Counted from the stretch's first letter, positions 41,577 to 51,076 are shown. The stretch: DNA of 64,000 nucleotides from CAIQQQ01 sp040399685 (GCA_040399685.1 JBBART010000007.1:62001-126000); one strand, 5' to 3'. A program made the numbers and translations. The notes: generated from the sequence alone by a model not told the origin.

Positions 41577-41773
41577 TGCGTATTTCGGTCAACGGCGCAG
41601 CGCAGGAGGTGGGCGAAACCTCGCTCGCCGCCCTGCTCGAACATCTGGGCTATTCCGGAGCCTGCGTGGCCACGGCGGTGAACGGCGCATTCGCCTCCGC
41701 CAGCGCCCGCGGCCAGACCATGATCCAGAACGGCGACGAGATCGAAATCGTCGGGCCGATGCAGGGGGGCTGA
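41576..41773 (+). CDS. thiS: sulfur carrier protein ThiS
   Basis: A 65-residue ubiquitin-fold protein ending in the Gly-Gly tail (IVGPMQGG) that is adenylated and thiocarboxylated to deliver sulfur to ThiG. Opening MRISVNGAAQEV and the TSLAALLEHLGY helix are typical. The ATG shares its A with the thiO stop (TGATG). Confidence 0.95.
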   Translation: MRISVNGAAQEVGETSLAALLEHLGYSGACVATAVNGAFASASARGQTMIQNGDEIEIVGPMQGG

Positions 41774-41776
41774 ACA

Positions 41777-42547
41777 ATGCAGGTCTATGGCGTCACACTC
41801 GGCTCCCGGCTGATGCTGGGCACGTCGCAATACCCGTCGCCGGCAGTCTTGACGGAGGCCGTGCAGCGTTCGGGGGCGGAGGTGGTGACGGTGTCCTTGC
41901 GCCGCGAATCAGCCACCGCGCGGGCTGGACAGGCGTTCTGGCAGATCATTCGCGATCTCGGCGTTCATGTACTGCCCAACACCGCCGGGTGCCACTCCGC
42001 CCGCGAGGCCATCACGACCGCGAAGATGGCGCGGGAGGTGTTCGCGACGAACTGGATCAAGCTCGAAGTGATCGGCGACCACGACACGCTGCAACCCGAT
42101 CCGTTCGAACTGATGGAAGCTGCCCGCGTCCTGTCGCAGGACGGTTTTGAGGTGTTCCCCTACACCACCGAGGATTGCGTGGTGGCGGATCGGCTGTTGC
42201 AGGCGGGGTGCCGGGTGCTCATGCCCTGGGGCGCGCCGATCGGCTCCGGGCGCGGACTGAACAACCCCTACGGCCTGCGCAGCCTGCGGGCACGGTTTGC
42301 CGATGTGCCGATGGTCATCGACGCCGGCATCGGCCTGCCGTCCCACGCGGCCCAGGCGATGGAGATGGGATTCGACGCCATTCTGCTCAACACCGCCATC
42401 GCCAAGGCGGGCAATCCGGCGGCCATGGCCGGCGCGTTCCGGCTGGCGGTGGAAGCCGGGCGCGCCGCCCGCCTGGCGGACCCGATTGACGCACGCGACA
42501 TGGCAGTCCCTTCCACGCCGGTCTTTGGTCAGGCGTTCGCATCATGA
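41777..42547 (+). CDS. thiG: thiazole synthase (ThiG)
   Basis: Forms the thiazole phosphate carboxylate from deoxyxylulose-5-phosphate, iminoglycine and ThiS thiocarboxylate. A 256-residue TIM barrel: LMLGTSQYPSP, Schiff-base Lys in NWIKLEVIGD, TTEDCVVADRLLQAGCRVLMPWGAPIGSGRGL, and VIDAGIGLPSHAAQAMEMGFDAILLNTAIAKA binding the phosphate. It begins 3 nt after thiS and overlaps thiE by four bases. Confidence 0.97.
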   Translation: MQVYGVTLGSRLMLGTSQYPSPAVLTEAVQRSGAEVVTVSLRRESATARAGQAFWQIIRDLGVHVLPNTAGCHSAREAITTAKMAREVFATNWIKLEVIGDHDTLQPDPFELMEAARVLSQDGFEVFPYTTEDCVVADRLLQAGCRVLMPWGAPIGSGRGLNNPYGLRSLRARFADVPMVIDAGIGLPSHAAQAMEMGFDAILLNTAIAKAGNPAAMAGAFRLAVEAGRAARLADPIDARDMAVPSTPVFGQAFAS

Positions 42548-43146
42548 GCGCCCTGCCCCGGTTTTACCAGATTGTGGATGATGCCGCCTGGCTGGAGCGC
42601 CTGCTGCCGCAGGGGGTGAAGCTGGTGCAACTGCGGGTCAAGGATCGCGCTGCTGCGGAACTCCGTGCGCAGATCGTCGCCGCCCGGGATCTCTGCGCCG
42701 CGCATGGGGCACTGCTTGTGGTAAACGATTACTGGCAGCTCGCCATCGATCTTGGCTGTTCGTTCATCCATCTCGGCCAGGAAGATCTCGACACCGCCGA
42801 CATCACCGCCATTCGCCGCGCCGGACTCAGGCTCGGCATCTCCACCCATGACCACGCCGAGCTGGAGCGCGCCCTGGCCCTCTCCCCAGACTATATCGCC
42901 CTCGGCCCGGTCTATCCGACCATCCTCAAGCAAATGCCCTGGGCGCCGCAAGGGCTGGAGCGGGTGGCGCAATGGAAGGCCCGCATCGGCGCCACCCCGC
43001 TCGTTGCCATTGGCGGGCTGAACATCGCACGGGCCCCCGGCGTGCTGGCGGCGGGCGCGGATTGCCTCGCCGTGGTCACGGATGTGTTGCGCAACGCCAA
43101 CCCGGAGGCGCGGGTCAGCGCCTGGCTGGACGTCACCAAAGCATAG
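42544..43146 (+). CDS. thiE: thiamin-phosphate synthase (ThiE)
   Basis: Couples HMP pyrophosphate with the thiazole phosphate to thiamin phosphate. A 200-residue TIM barrel: VKLVQLRVKDR, LLVVNDYWQLAIDLGCSFIHLGQEDLD, YIALGPVYPT and PLVAIGGLNIARAPGVLAAGADCLAVVTDVL. The ATG overlaps the thiG stop (ATGA). thiC and thiD are not in the window. Confidence 0.95.
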   Translation: MSALPRFYQIVDDAAWLERLLPQGVKLVQLRVKDRAAAELRAQIVAARDLCAAHGALLVVNDYWQLAIDLGCSFIHLGQEDLDTADITAIRRAGLRLGISTHDHAELERALALSPDYIALGPVYPTILKQMPWAPQGLERVAQWKARIGATPLVAIGGLNIARAPGVLAAGADCLAVVTDVLRNANPEARVSAWLDVTKA

Positions 43147-43156
43147 GGATTGCTTG

Positions 43157-44041
43157 TTAGGCGGCTGGCGACTGGGCCGTGGTGAACCAGTCACAGATCT
43201 CGCTGGGCGTGGTGAAAACGGTCTGATCACTGGCGCGCAACAATTTCAGCATGGTTTCCAACTCATGGATGCGGTGCGGCACGGCGATCAGATGCGGATG
43301 CAGGCCGATGCCCAGAACGCGCGGGTTATCTGTTGTCTCGGCCTCGAAACGGCGCAGCGTGTGCGCAAGCCTGTTCAACATCTCGCCGGTGGCATGGCGT
43401 TCGATGGCATAGACGATGGAGTCGTTGATTTCGAGGTTGTAGGGCATCGCCACCAAAGGCCCGTTCTGGGTAGTCATGTAAGACGGAAGATCGTCTACCA
43501 CCCAGTCGCACACATAATCGATGCCGCTTTTCGTCAGCAGGTCCGGCGTATCCAGCGTCTCGCGCAATCCGGGCGACAGCCAGCCGCGCGGGCGGGTGCC
43601 GGTGAACGCGGCGATCTTGTCCAGGCACGCGGCGATGAGCCCTTCCTCGCCGCCATCCACATGATTGGTGGCCTTCTGGTGCATGCCGTGGCCGATGAAT
43701 TCCCAGCCGGCTTTCAGCATGGCATCGGCGGCCTGCGGATAGGCGTCGATCACCCCGGCGTTGAAGCTGGTGGAGGCCGGAAGCCCGTCGAGCAGGTCGA
43801 GAATGCGGGGCATGCCGGCGCGCATGCCGTAATCGGCCCAGGAGAAATTCGGCACGTCCGGCACCGTCTCGCGGCCATGCGGTGGGGTGACGATGGTGCG
43901 CGGCATGGCGTTCTCGAACTGCCAGTGCTCCACGTTGACCACCAGATGCACGAGGATCTTCTTGCCCTGGAACGCCGGCAGTTTCGGCCGCGCCGAGGAC
44001 AGGCGGTAGGGAATGCGGGGATTGGCCATGTGTCTGCCCAT
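43157..44041 (-). CDS. polysaccharide-deacetylase-family protein (PuuE/allantoinase-like)
   Basis: A 294-residue NodB-fold hydrolase without signal peptide. It lacks the classical TFDDGP metal motif; instead it reads ILVHLVVNVEHW, followed by SWADYGMRAGMPRILDLLD, FNAGVIDAYP and WEFIGHGMHQKATNH. This pattern is that of PuuE-type allantoinases and related cyclic-amide or formamide-acting deacetylases, not cell-wall enzymes. Met5 (44029) is a possible start. Last gene of the minus-strand operon with an SsuABC-like importer and amidase, suggesting C-N bond hydrolysis of an imported compound. Confidence 0.8.
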   Translation of the reverse strand: MGRHMANPRIPYRLSSARPKLPAFQGKKILVHLVVNVEHWQFENAMPRTIVTPPHGRETVPDVPNFSWADYGMRAGMPRILDLLDGLPASTSFNAGVIDAYPQAADAMLKAGWEFIGHGMHQKATNHVDGGEEGLIAACLDKIAAFTGTRPRGWLSPGLRETLDTPDLLTKSGIDYVCDWVVDDLPSYMTTQNGPLVAMPYNLEINDSIVYAIERHATGEMLNRLAHTLRRFEAETTDNPRVLGIGLHPHLIAVPHRIHELETMLKLLRASDQTVFTTPSEICDWFTTAQSPAA

Positions 44042-44045
44042 TCTT

Positions 44046-44810
44046 CTAATGGTTGGCGTGCGCGCCGCGCATCTCGGCCATGATAACGGCCTTGAAATGC
44101 ATGAAATCCGCCGAGATCAGATCGTCGATCGAACGCGGCCGACGCAGGGTGATGGGAATGTCGCGGGTGATGCGCCCGGGCCGGGCGGTCATCACGCACA
44201 CGCGGTCCGCCAGCAGGATCGCCTCGTCGATGTCATGCGTGACGAACAGCACCGTCGTCTTCAGCTTCTGCCAAACATCGAGCAGAAGCTGCTGCATCGA
44301 CAGCCTGGTTTGCGCATCAAGTGCCCCGAACGGCTCGTCCATCAGCAAGGCGCGCGGCTGCATCACCAGGGCACGGGCAATGCCGACGCGCTGGCGCATG
44401 CCGCCGGACAGCTGGACCGGCAGGGCGGCGTGGAAGTTTTCCAACCCGACGATCTTAAGAATGTCCCGCGCCCGCGGTTCGTAATCGGATCTGGCGATGT
44501 TCTGCACCTTGGGGCCGAAAACGACGTTCTCCCACACCGACAGCCACGGCAGCAGCGAGGCCTCCTGAAACACCACGCCGCGGTCCGGCCCGGGCTTGGT
44601 CACGGCCCGGCCGTCAAACGTCATGGTGCCGTCGGTCAGTGTCTCGAACCCGGCCACGAGATTGAGCAGCGTTGACTTGCCGCAGCCGGACGGCCCCAGC
44701 AGGGCCACGAACTCCCCCTCGCCGATGGTGAAATCCACATTGTCGAGCGCGCGAACGCCGCCCTCGCCGCCGTAAATCTTCGAGACTGACGTGAAGCAGA
44801 TCGTGCCCAT
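44046..44810 (-). CDS. ABC importer ATPase, nitrate/sulfonate/taurine type
   Basis: A 254-residue ATPase of the SsuB/TauB/NrtD group. Walker A GPSGCGKSTL, Q-loop FQEASLLPWLSVWEN (the LLPW after the Q-loop is typical of the group), signature LSGGMRQRVGIARA, Walker B LLMDEPFGALDAQTR and VTHDIDEA. No TOBE domain. It begins 9 bp after the permease gene. Substrate class is set by the binding protein, which is not assignable from sequence. Confidence 0.92.
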   Translation of the reverse strand: MGTICFTSVSKIYGGEGGVRALDNVDFTIGEGEFVALLGPSGCGKSTLLNLVAGFETLTDGTMTFDGRAVTKPGPDRGVVFQEASLLPWLSVWENVVFGPKVQNIARSDYEPRARDILKIVGLENFHAALPVQLSGGMRQRVGIARALVMQPRALLMDEPFGALDAQTRLSMQQLLLDVWQKLKTTVLFVTHDIDEAILLADRVCVMTARPGRITRDIPITLRRPRSIDDLISADFMHFKAVIMAEMRGAHANH

Positions 44811-44819
44811 CTCGTTGGC

Positions 44820-45698
44820 CTATTCGTTGAAGGATTGAAGACGCCGCCAGCGGAGCGCCCACATTTCGAGGCGGACGATGCCCCAGTCGGTCAGGAAGCC
44901 GAACAATCCGATCGAGACCATGTCGGCGATCACGATGTCCATGCGCCCGACGTAATAGGCATCCCACAGCACGTAGCCGAGGCCGGATTTCACCGCGACC
45001 ATCTCGGACACGATCACCGCCGTCCAGCCGATGCCGAGGCCAATCCGCAGGCCGGTGAAGATGGATGGCGTGGCGGCGGGCAGCACCACGCGGCGCATCA
45101 CATCCCATGGCCCGGCGCCCATCATCAGCGCAGCACGGATCCAGTTCTTGTCGACATCCCGCGCACCCTGGGTGGTGTTGATCACGATCGGATAGAAGGC
45201 GCCGATGGTGATGAGGAACACCGCACCGAAATCGCTGATGCCGAAGATGGCGATGGAAATCGGCAGCCAGGACGTGATCGGCACCGGCCGCAGCCACTGG
45301 ATCGTGGGGTCGACCAAGGAAGAGGCGAGCCTGGACCATCCGATGATGATGCCCAGCGGCACCCCCACCAGGATGGCCAGGCCAAAGCCCTTGGCCACGC
45401 GCATGGCCGAGAACATCACAGCCTCTGACCAGTTGCCAACATAGGGCGACAAGGTCATCGGGCCGGCCTTGCCGAACGCCCAGACCAGCCAGGCCTTCCA
45501 CACACGATCCGGCGTTGGCAGTGCACCGCCGGCCAGTGAGCCGTCGGTGCCCGCCAGTTGCCAGAGCGCCACAAGCGTCACCGGCAACAGGATGGCCAGG
45601 ATCGATTGCCCGATCCTGGATGATCCGAACCGTATCTTGCGGCGCCCCGTGGCCGCGGGCCTGGAGTTGCCGCCTGCGGCCTGAGTCGTGATGCTCAC
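44820..45698 (-). CDS. ABC permease, SsuC/TauC type
   Basis: A 292-residue inner-membrane permease. A cytoplasmic N-terminus of about 30 residues precedes the first helix (ILAILLPVTLVALWQL). The EAA-like loop GARDVDKNWIRAALMMGAGPWDVMRRVVLPAATPSIFTGLRIGLGIGWTAVIVSEM is the group signature. One base pair separates it from the binding-protein gene. Confidence 0.92.
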   Translation of the reverse strand: MSITTQAAGGNSRPAATGRRKIRFGSSRIGQSILAILLPVTLVALWQLAGTDGSLAGGALPTPDRVWKAWLVWAFGKAGPMTLSPYVGNWSEAVMFSAMRVAKGFGLAILVGVPLGIIIGWSRLASSLVDPTIQWLRPVPITSWLPISIAIFGISDFGAVFLITIGAFYPIVINTTQGARDVDKNWIRAALMMGAGPWDVMRRVVLPAATPSIFTGLRIGLGIGWTAVIVSEMVAVKSGLGYVLWDAYYVGRMDIVIADMVSIGLFGFLTDWGIVRLEMWALRWRRLQSFNE

Positions 45699-45699
45699 C

Positions 45700-46671
45700 T
45701 TATTTCTTCATCGCGGTTTCGAGGAACGAGGCGTCCCAATACTTGGAGATCTCGCCGGAGACATCCTTCGGAATCACTTCGAGTTCGTTGAACGCCTTGG
45801 CCTGACGCTTGATCTGGTCAGGCGTGATGACCGGGCCAAGCTTGATGACCTCGGCGACCTTCAGCGACACTTCCGGATCAAGCCCGGTCAGAGCCGCGAT
45901 GGCCGCGCCGAATTTCGGCTTCGATGCTTCCAGCTCCTGCATCTTCGCCACATAGGCGGTGACGAAGGTCTGCACGGTGGCGCGCTTGTCCGCCAGCGCC
46001 GTCTTGGTGGTGGCCAGCATGCCAAGTTCAGCGCCGACCGACTTCGAGATGGAGTAATCAAGGTTCTTGGCGAAGAAGCCGTAGCCCTTCATCACCGGGA
46101 TCGACTCAAATGGCTCCCACGTGACGATGCCGTCGATATCGCCCTTTTCCAGCGCCTGGTCGAAATTGGCGCCGCCGCCTTGGATGTTCACCGCGTTGAA
46201 GGAAGTATAGGGAATTCCCTTTTCAATCAGCGTGGCCGCGAACTGGAACCAGACCGCCGAGCCGGGTGCGATGGCAATCTTCTTGCCTTTGATGTCATCC
46301 CAACTGTCGAACTTGGTGCCCTTGCGACCAATGACATATTTCGGCGACGACCCAACGCCCATGATGCCGACCATGCTGGTGGACCCATTGGCAATGGAGA
46401 TGGCAAGATCGGCCGGCCCTACGGCGGCCACATCCAGCGAGCCTGCCAGCAGGGCGGTGCGGGCATCGGCATAGCGGGCGAATTCAACCAGCTTGATCTC
46501 GACGCCCTGTTTCTTCAGGTCGTCCGCGATCAGCACGATGGGCGCCAGATGCCCCACCTTCTGATAGCCGACCGTCAGCGAAACCGGCGCTGTCTGCGCC
46601 ATGGACTGAACCGGCAACAGGGCCACCAGGCCAAGGGCCGCGCACCCGGCCAACAACGTACGACGCTTCAT
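45700..46671 (-). CDS. periplasmic binding protein, SsuA/NMT1-like
   Basis: A 323-residue exported protein; signal peptide ends near MAQTA (residue 27). The mature part shows VTVGYQKVGHLAPIVLIADDLKKQGVEIKLVEF-like family features and LLAGSLDVAAVGPADLAIS, KGKKIAIAPGSAVWFQFAATLIEKG and DGIVTWEPFE. Members bind sulfonates, nitrate, taurine or pyrimidines (ThiY). With an amidase and PuuE-like enzyme in the operon, an organic nitrogen compound is the best guess. Confidence 0.87.
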   Translation of the reverse strand: MKRRTLLAGCAALGLVALLPVQSMAQTAPVSLTVGYQKVGHLAPIVLIADDLKKQGVEIKLVEFARYADARTALLAGSLDVAAVGPADLAISIANGSTSMVGIMGVGSSPKYVIGRKGTKFDSWDDIKGKKIAIAPGSAVWFQFAATLIEKGIPYTSFNAVNIQGGGANFDQALEKGDIDGIVTWEPFESIPVMKGYGFFAKNLDYSISKSVGAELGMLATTKTALADKRATVQTFVTAYVAKMQELEASKPKFGAAIAALTGLDPEVSLKVAEVIKLGPVITPDQIKRQAKAFNELEVIPKDVSGEISKYWDASFLETAMKK

Positions 46672-46720
46672 CGTGCCACTCCTCGATTAAGGACGACCTC
46701 TCGTCCGTTGCCACCCACCA

Positions 46721-47524
46721 TCATGTGCCCGTGAACACAGGATCTCTCTTTTCACGGAAGGCAAGCTGGCCTTCCCTGTAATCAGCACTGCCAAAGCAGG
46801 CATCGACCAATGCATCAACCGCGCCACTGTCGCGTTCGGCCTCCGGTCGCAGCATTTCAATCAGGGCACGCTTCACCGCCCGCAATGTCAAAGGCGCGTT
46901 GGCGGCGATGCGCGCGAGATAGATTTCAGCGTCGTCGTGGAATGTTGGGCTGTCAAACACAGTATTGACGATGCCAAGCCGGCCGGCTTCGGGCGCATCG
47001 ATAATCCGGGCGCTGAGCAGAAGGTCCGCCACCGGCCCCATCCCCAGCTTGCGCACCATCATGTCCACGCCGCCGAAGCAGTAGCCAAGCCCGATCCGGC
47101 CGGCGGGAATGCGGAACCGGCTGCCGGAGGACGCGATACGCAGGTCGCAACACATCGCCAGACCGAAGCCACCGCCGAAGCAGATGCCGGAAATAACGGC
47201 AATTGTCGGCTTGCTGGCACCTGCCAGGGCAGCGTTCCCGGCGGCCACCACACTGTCATAGGCCGCCACGGCCTCAACGCCGGAGCGTTTTGCGCCGAAC
47301 TGCGAAATATCCGCGCCGGCACAGAAGGCCCGCTCACCGGCGCCGGCCAGGGAAATCACCCGCACGGACGGATCAGCCTCGGCCTGGGCGATCAGGCGGG
47401 GGAGGCTTGCCCACATCTCGAACGTCATGGCGTTCATTTTCGACGGCTGGTCGATGGTCAGGCGGGCCACGCCGCGTTCGGCCGTGTAGCGAATGGATGG
47501 GGTGGCAGGGACTGCTTCGGTCAT
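46721..47524 (-). CDS. enoyl-CoA hydratase/isomerase-family protein
   Basis: A 267-residue crotonase-fold enzyme. The oxyanion-hole segments are ERAFCAGADISQFG and CFGGGFGLAMCCDLRIAS; FRIPAGRIGLGYCFGG follows. The Glu usually acting as hydratase base at the second site is not obvious (GRIGLGYC), so the exact reaction, hydration, isomerisation or C-C cleavage, is open. Start at 47524 is chosen for AAGGATGCGC upstream. It lies 10 bp after a CoA-transferase gene, so the two likely act in turn on one CoA ester. Confidence 0.88.
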   Translation of the reverse strand: MTEAVPATPSIRYTAERGVARLTIDQPSKMNAMTFEMWASLPRLIAQAEADPSVRVISLAGAGERAFCAGADISQFGAKRSGVEAVAAYDSVVAAGNAALAGASKPTIAVISGICFGGGFGLAMCCDLRIASSGSRFRIPAGRIGLGYCFGGVDMMVRKLGMGPVADLLLSARIIDAPEAGRLGIVNTVFDSPTFHDDAEIYLARIAANAPLTLRAVKRALIEMLRPEAERDSGAVDALVDACFGSADYREGQLAFREKRDPVFTGT

Positions 47525-47534
47525 GCGCATCCTT

Positions 47535-48728
47535 TCAGATCGCGCCGTCTTGGCGCAGCAGGGCAATCTGTTCGCCGCTGAACCCGGCCTGGGCGAGAAT
47601 ATCGTCGGAATGCGCGCCTTTGTCCGACAGCGGGGCGGTGATCGACGCCGGTGTGCGGGACAGCACCACCGGCTGGCCGACCAGCGCGATGTCGCCCCGT
47701 TCGGGATGATGGACCGTCTGCGCGATGCCGAGATGGCGCACCTGCGGGTCGGCGAAGACCTCGTCCATCCGATAGATCGGCCCGGCCGGAACGCTATGGG
47801 CTTCGAGTTTCGCCAGAAGTTGCTCGGAAGTGCCCGCTTGAAAAATCGGCGTCAGCAGATGCGTCAAGGCGGGGCGGTTGCGGAACCGGTCTTCCTGCGT
47901 GGCGTAATCGGGGTGATCGGCCAGACCCGGCAGATCCAGTGCGCGGCAGAGCGATTTCCACTGGCCGTCGCCGCCCACGCCGAGATTGATGTAGCCATCG
48001 GCCGTTTGCATCACGCCCATCGGCGTGGCGTAGGGGTGATCGTTGCCGGCCTGCGGCGGCACTACCCCATCGACGAGATATCTGGCCGCCTGGAAATCGC
48101 ACAAGGCGATCTGCGCCTCCAGCAAGGAGGTGTGCACCCATTGGCCCAGGCCGGATTTCTCGCGTTCGGCGAGGGCGACCAGAATGCCCGTCGCGGCATA
48201 CAGCCCCGCCGTGGAATCAGCCACCGCCACGCCGGCCCGAACCGGCCCCTGCCCCGGCAGGCCCGTCACCCACATCAGCCCGCCCATGCCCTGGGCAATC
48301 TGGTCAAAGCCAGCCCGCGTCTTGTACGGGCCGTCCTGCCCGAAGCCGGAAATCGAGGCGAAGATGATGCGCGGGTTGATCGCGCGCAGGGCCTCGTAGC
48401 CGATGCCGAGGCGCTCCTTCACATCCGGCCGATAATTCTCGACGACGATATCAGCCGTTTCGACCAATTTCAGAAACACCGCCAGGCCGGCCGGCTTCTT
48501 CAAATTGAGGGTCAAGGAGCGCTTGTTGCGGTGCAGGTTCTGCATGTCGTAGCCGAGGCGCGGGCCAGACATGCCCTCGTTCGGATCGACGCCGTCGGGC
48601 GCTTCGATCTTGATCACGTCCGCGCCGAAATCCGCCAGCACCCGACAGCAGGTGGGCCCGGCGCGCACGCGGGTGAGATCCAGCACGCGCAGATGCGCGA
48701 GGGCGGTGGAAGGCGAGGCCTGGGTCAT
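47535..48728 (-). CDS. CaiB/BaiF-family (family III) CoA transferase
   Basis: A 397-residue enzyme transferring CoA between carboxylic acids. LRVLDLTRVRAGPTCCRVLADFGADVIKIEAP opens the fold and the catalytic Asp is expected in GLMWVTGLPGQGPVRAGVAVADSTAGLYAATGIL, where the family motif sits. NLHRNKRSLTLNLKKPAG and ENYRPDVKERLGIGYE are standard. Its ATG overlaps the amidase stop (ATGA). The acid freed by the amidase could be its substrate (inference). Confidence 0.93.
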   Translation of the reverse strand: MTQASPSTALAHLRVLDLTRVRAGPTCCRVLADFGADVIKIEAPDGVDPNEGMSGPRLGYDMQNLHRNKRSLTLNLKKPAGLAVFLKLVETADIVVENYRPDVKERLGIGYEALRAINPRIIFASISGFGQDGPYKTRAGFDQIAQGMGGLMWVTGLPGQGPVRAGVAVADSTAGLYAATGILVALAEREKSGLGQWVHTSLLEAQIALCDFQAARYLVDGVVPPQAGNDHPYATPMGVMQTADGYINLGVGGDGQWKSLCRALDLPGLADHPDYATQEDRFRNRPALTHLLTPIFQAGTSEQLLAKLEAHSVPAGPIYRMDEVFADPQVRHLGIAQTVHHPERGDIALVGQPVVLSRTPASITAPLSDKGAHSDDILAQAGFSGEQIALLRQDGAI

Positions 48729-50005
48729 GCGGATTCTCCGACAAGGCCTGTGATGCCGGTGGGCACGCGGCCATGCCAATCAGTGTGGACCTGAAGCCGC
48801 GCCGCCACGTCGAGCAGCGCCCGATCCCCGTGTGGACGCGCGACGATCTGGACCGCCAAGGGCAGGCCGGCGCTGTCAAAGCCTGCGGGAATGGCGACTG
48901 TCGGCAGGCGAAGGCCGTTCACCCAGCGGGTCAGGGCCGACAGCGCATACAATGTGCGTGCCGAAAACAAAGGAGAGCCGGGCTCGCAGGCCGCAACCGA
49001 CGGCGTGCGGATGCGCATGACCGGCAGCAGGATCGCACCGGCATCGCCAAACACCGCATCGAGCGCCGCGCCGGCCAGTTCGGCCAGCGTGGTTCGGGCC
49101 GCGTGCATCTGCGCGGGCGTGATCGCGCTGCCTTTGGCGAGCCGCGTGCCAAGAACGGGGTCCAGATGGCCCGATTCGAGCAGCGCCTTGTGCGCGAGCG
49201 CCGCCTCGCCTTGCAGCAAGACCAGAACCGGGGCGTCGCAGGCCGCGATCAGGTTGTTGAGCGCCGTGTCGCCACACGCAATCCCGTCCAGCCGCAAGGC
49301 CGCTTCCACCTGCGCCATGGCGTGGACGATATCGGCATCGCAGTCCGCCAGGACATCGCGGGCAACGGCAATCTTGCGGATGGCTGGAAAATCGTCTGCG
49401 CCGGTCGCCATAAATGCAGCGGCCACGGGGATGATGTCCTTGGCGGCGCCGGCCAGAAAGCCGATGCAGTCGAGCGAAGGCGCCAGCGCCATCGTCCCCG
49501 CCACTGGCACCAGGCCATGGGTGGGCTTCCACGCCGTCACGCCGCAGCATTGGGCGGGGATGCGCAGTGAGCCTGCCGTGTCCGATCCCAACGCCAGCGG
49601 CACAATTCCGGCCGCCACCGCCACGGCCGAGCCGGACGAGGAGCCGCCGCAAATAGCCGAAGCATCCCACGGATTGACGGGCCGACCCTGCGCCGTGTTG
49701 CCGCCCGATGGCTCGTAGGCGAGCGCGGTCATCTTGGTGAAACCGATCAGGCAGGCGCCCTGTGCGGCGAGAACCTCGATCACCGCGGCTGTCGTCTCGG
49801 GGGCGGCATTGGGCGCGTGCGCCAGGCCGAGCGTTGGTGCGCGTCCTGCGATGTCACACAGATCCTTGACCGCGAACGGCATTCCGCCAAACGGGCCGGG
49901 CCTTGGTGCAACCGGCTCGGGGAGGATGTGCACAAAGGCATGCAGCGTCGCATCGAGCCTGGCGTGTTCGCAACGATCAGTCTCGGTCGGGATCTGGACG
50001 GACAT
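48725..50005 (-). CDS. amidase signature enzyme
   Basis: A 426-residue hydrolase of C-N bonds. The Ser-cisSer-Lys triad is visible: Lys in GGMPFAVKDLCDIAG, cis-Ser in ICGGSSSGSAVAVAAG and the nucleophile in ALGSDTAGSLRIPA. It resembles the AtzE/GatA-like and allophanate/biuret-type amidases in length. Start at 50005 is preferred because AGGGAGTGTGC precedes it. First structural gene after the LysR regulator gene, 79 bp downstream. Confidence 0.92.
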   Translation of the reverse strand: MSVQIPTETDRCEHARLDATLHAFVHILPEPVAPRPGPFGGMPFAVKDLCDIAGRAPTLGLAHAPNAAPETTAAVIEVLAAQGACLIGFTKMTALAYEPSGGNTAQGRPVNPWDASAICGGSSSGSAVAVAAGIVPLALGSDTAGSLRIPAQCCGVTAWKPTHGLVPVAGTMALAPSLDCIGFLAGAAKDIIPVAAAFMATGADDFPAIRKIAVARDVLADCDADIVHAMAQVEAALRLDGIACGDTALNNLIAACDAPVLVLLQGEAALAHKALLESGHLDPVLGTRLAKGSAITPAQMHAARTTLAELAGAALDAVFGDAGAILLPVMRIRTPSVAACEPGSPLFSARTLYALSALTRWVNGLRLPTVAIPAGFDSAGLPLAVQIVARPHGDRALLDVAARLQVHTDWHGRVPTGITGLVGESA

Positions 50006-50084
50006 GCACACTCCCTAAACCGAGAGAGCGTATGTCGTTTCAATGACTCCGTAGAATTAGAAAAGAATGGACACAGATTTCGAA

Positions 50085-50981
50085 TTATTCGAAAGCGGAC
50101 ATGCGCAGCTTTTGGATAAGCCGTGCGGTCGGCGGGTCCAGCGTCTCGAATGACGGCACCACGACATCGATATCGCGGGTTGCCCAAGGCTCGTCGAGGA
50201 TGAGCAGCTTCAGCCCCAACGCTTCAGCGAGCGGCCTGAGCGCGGCCTCGGGCAGGATGCCCACGCCGAGCTGGTGCTGCACCATCCGGCACATCACGTC
50301 AAAGCTCCGCACCTGAACGCGGATGTTCAAAATACGCCCCGCCTCCCGCGCCTTGCCGGCCAAGAGGCGATAGACGGCGGTTCCGACATCGAGTGCCACG
50401 AACTCCTCATCGAAAAGATCGTCGAATGTCACGGTGCTTTGCCCGGCAAGGCGATGGCCTGCGAATACCGCCAGCGCCAGCCGGTCCTGCGCATAGGCAA
50501 AGCTGTCAAAGCCCAGAGTGGGAACGCCACGAACAATCACCCCCACATCGGCCTGCCTGCGACGGAGCGCGTCGAGCGTGTCCGTGGTCGGACGTTCTTC
50601 GAGATCGATCTTGATGTCGGGCTGCTCCCGCGCAAAGCCGGCCAGATCGCCGGCCAGCTTTTGCACCAGTGCCGAACTGGACGCACACACCCGGACACGC
50701 CCTCGCACGCCCGAGCGGTGCTCGTCCATGTTCGCCGCCAATTGGTCCGCCAGACGCAGCACCGACTGAGCATAGCGCTCGGCGGTGATGCCCGCCGTCG
50801 TCAGCTCCACCCCGTGCGGCAGGCGCTTCACCAAAGGCGCGCCAACCTCTTCTTCCAGCAACTTCAGCCGACGGCTGGCCGCTGACAGTGCCATGTTCAC
50901 GCGCTCCGCAGCCTTGCTGAGACTGCGAAGCTCGCAAATAGCGACAAAAAGGCGCAGCGAATGGAGGTCATGATGGAACAT
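50085..50981 (-). CDS. LysR-family transcriptional regulator
   Basis: A 298-residue regulator. The winged HTH is at about residues 5-64 (LRLFVAICELRSLSKAAERVNMALSAASRRLKLLEEEVGAPLVKR). The effector domain follows from about 92 (VRVCASSSALVQKLAGDLAGF). Unlike most LysR genes it is not divergent; it points the same way as the amidase operon and may be co-transcribed or act at the 79-bp gap. The 95-bp gap upstream separates it from the dehydrogenase gene. Confidence 0.9.
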   Translation of the reverse strand: MFHHDLHSLRLFVAICELRSLSKAAERVNMALSAASRRLKLLEEEVGAPLVKRLPHGVELTTAGITAERYAQSVLRLADQLAANMDEHRSGVRGRVRVCASSSALVQKLAGDLAGFAREQPDIKIDLEERPTTDTLDALRRRQADVGVIVRGVPTLGFDSFAYAQDRLALAVFAGHRLAGQSTVTFDDLFDEEFVALDVGTAVYRLLAGKAREAGRILNIRVQVRSFDVMCRMVQHQLGVGILPEAALRPLAEALGLKLLILDEPWATRDIDVVVPSFETLDPPTARLIQKLRMSAFE

Positions 50982-51076
50982 GGGGCCACTCTAGCTCAGC
51001 AGCTTGTTGCTGGGGAAAGCCACGCCGTGTTCCTGAATATCCATCCGGATGGAGCCACCGCCGACGTCGGAGTGGG

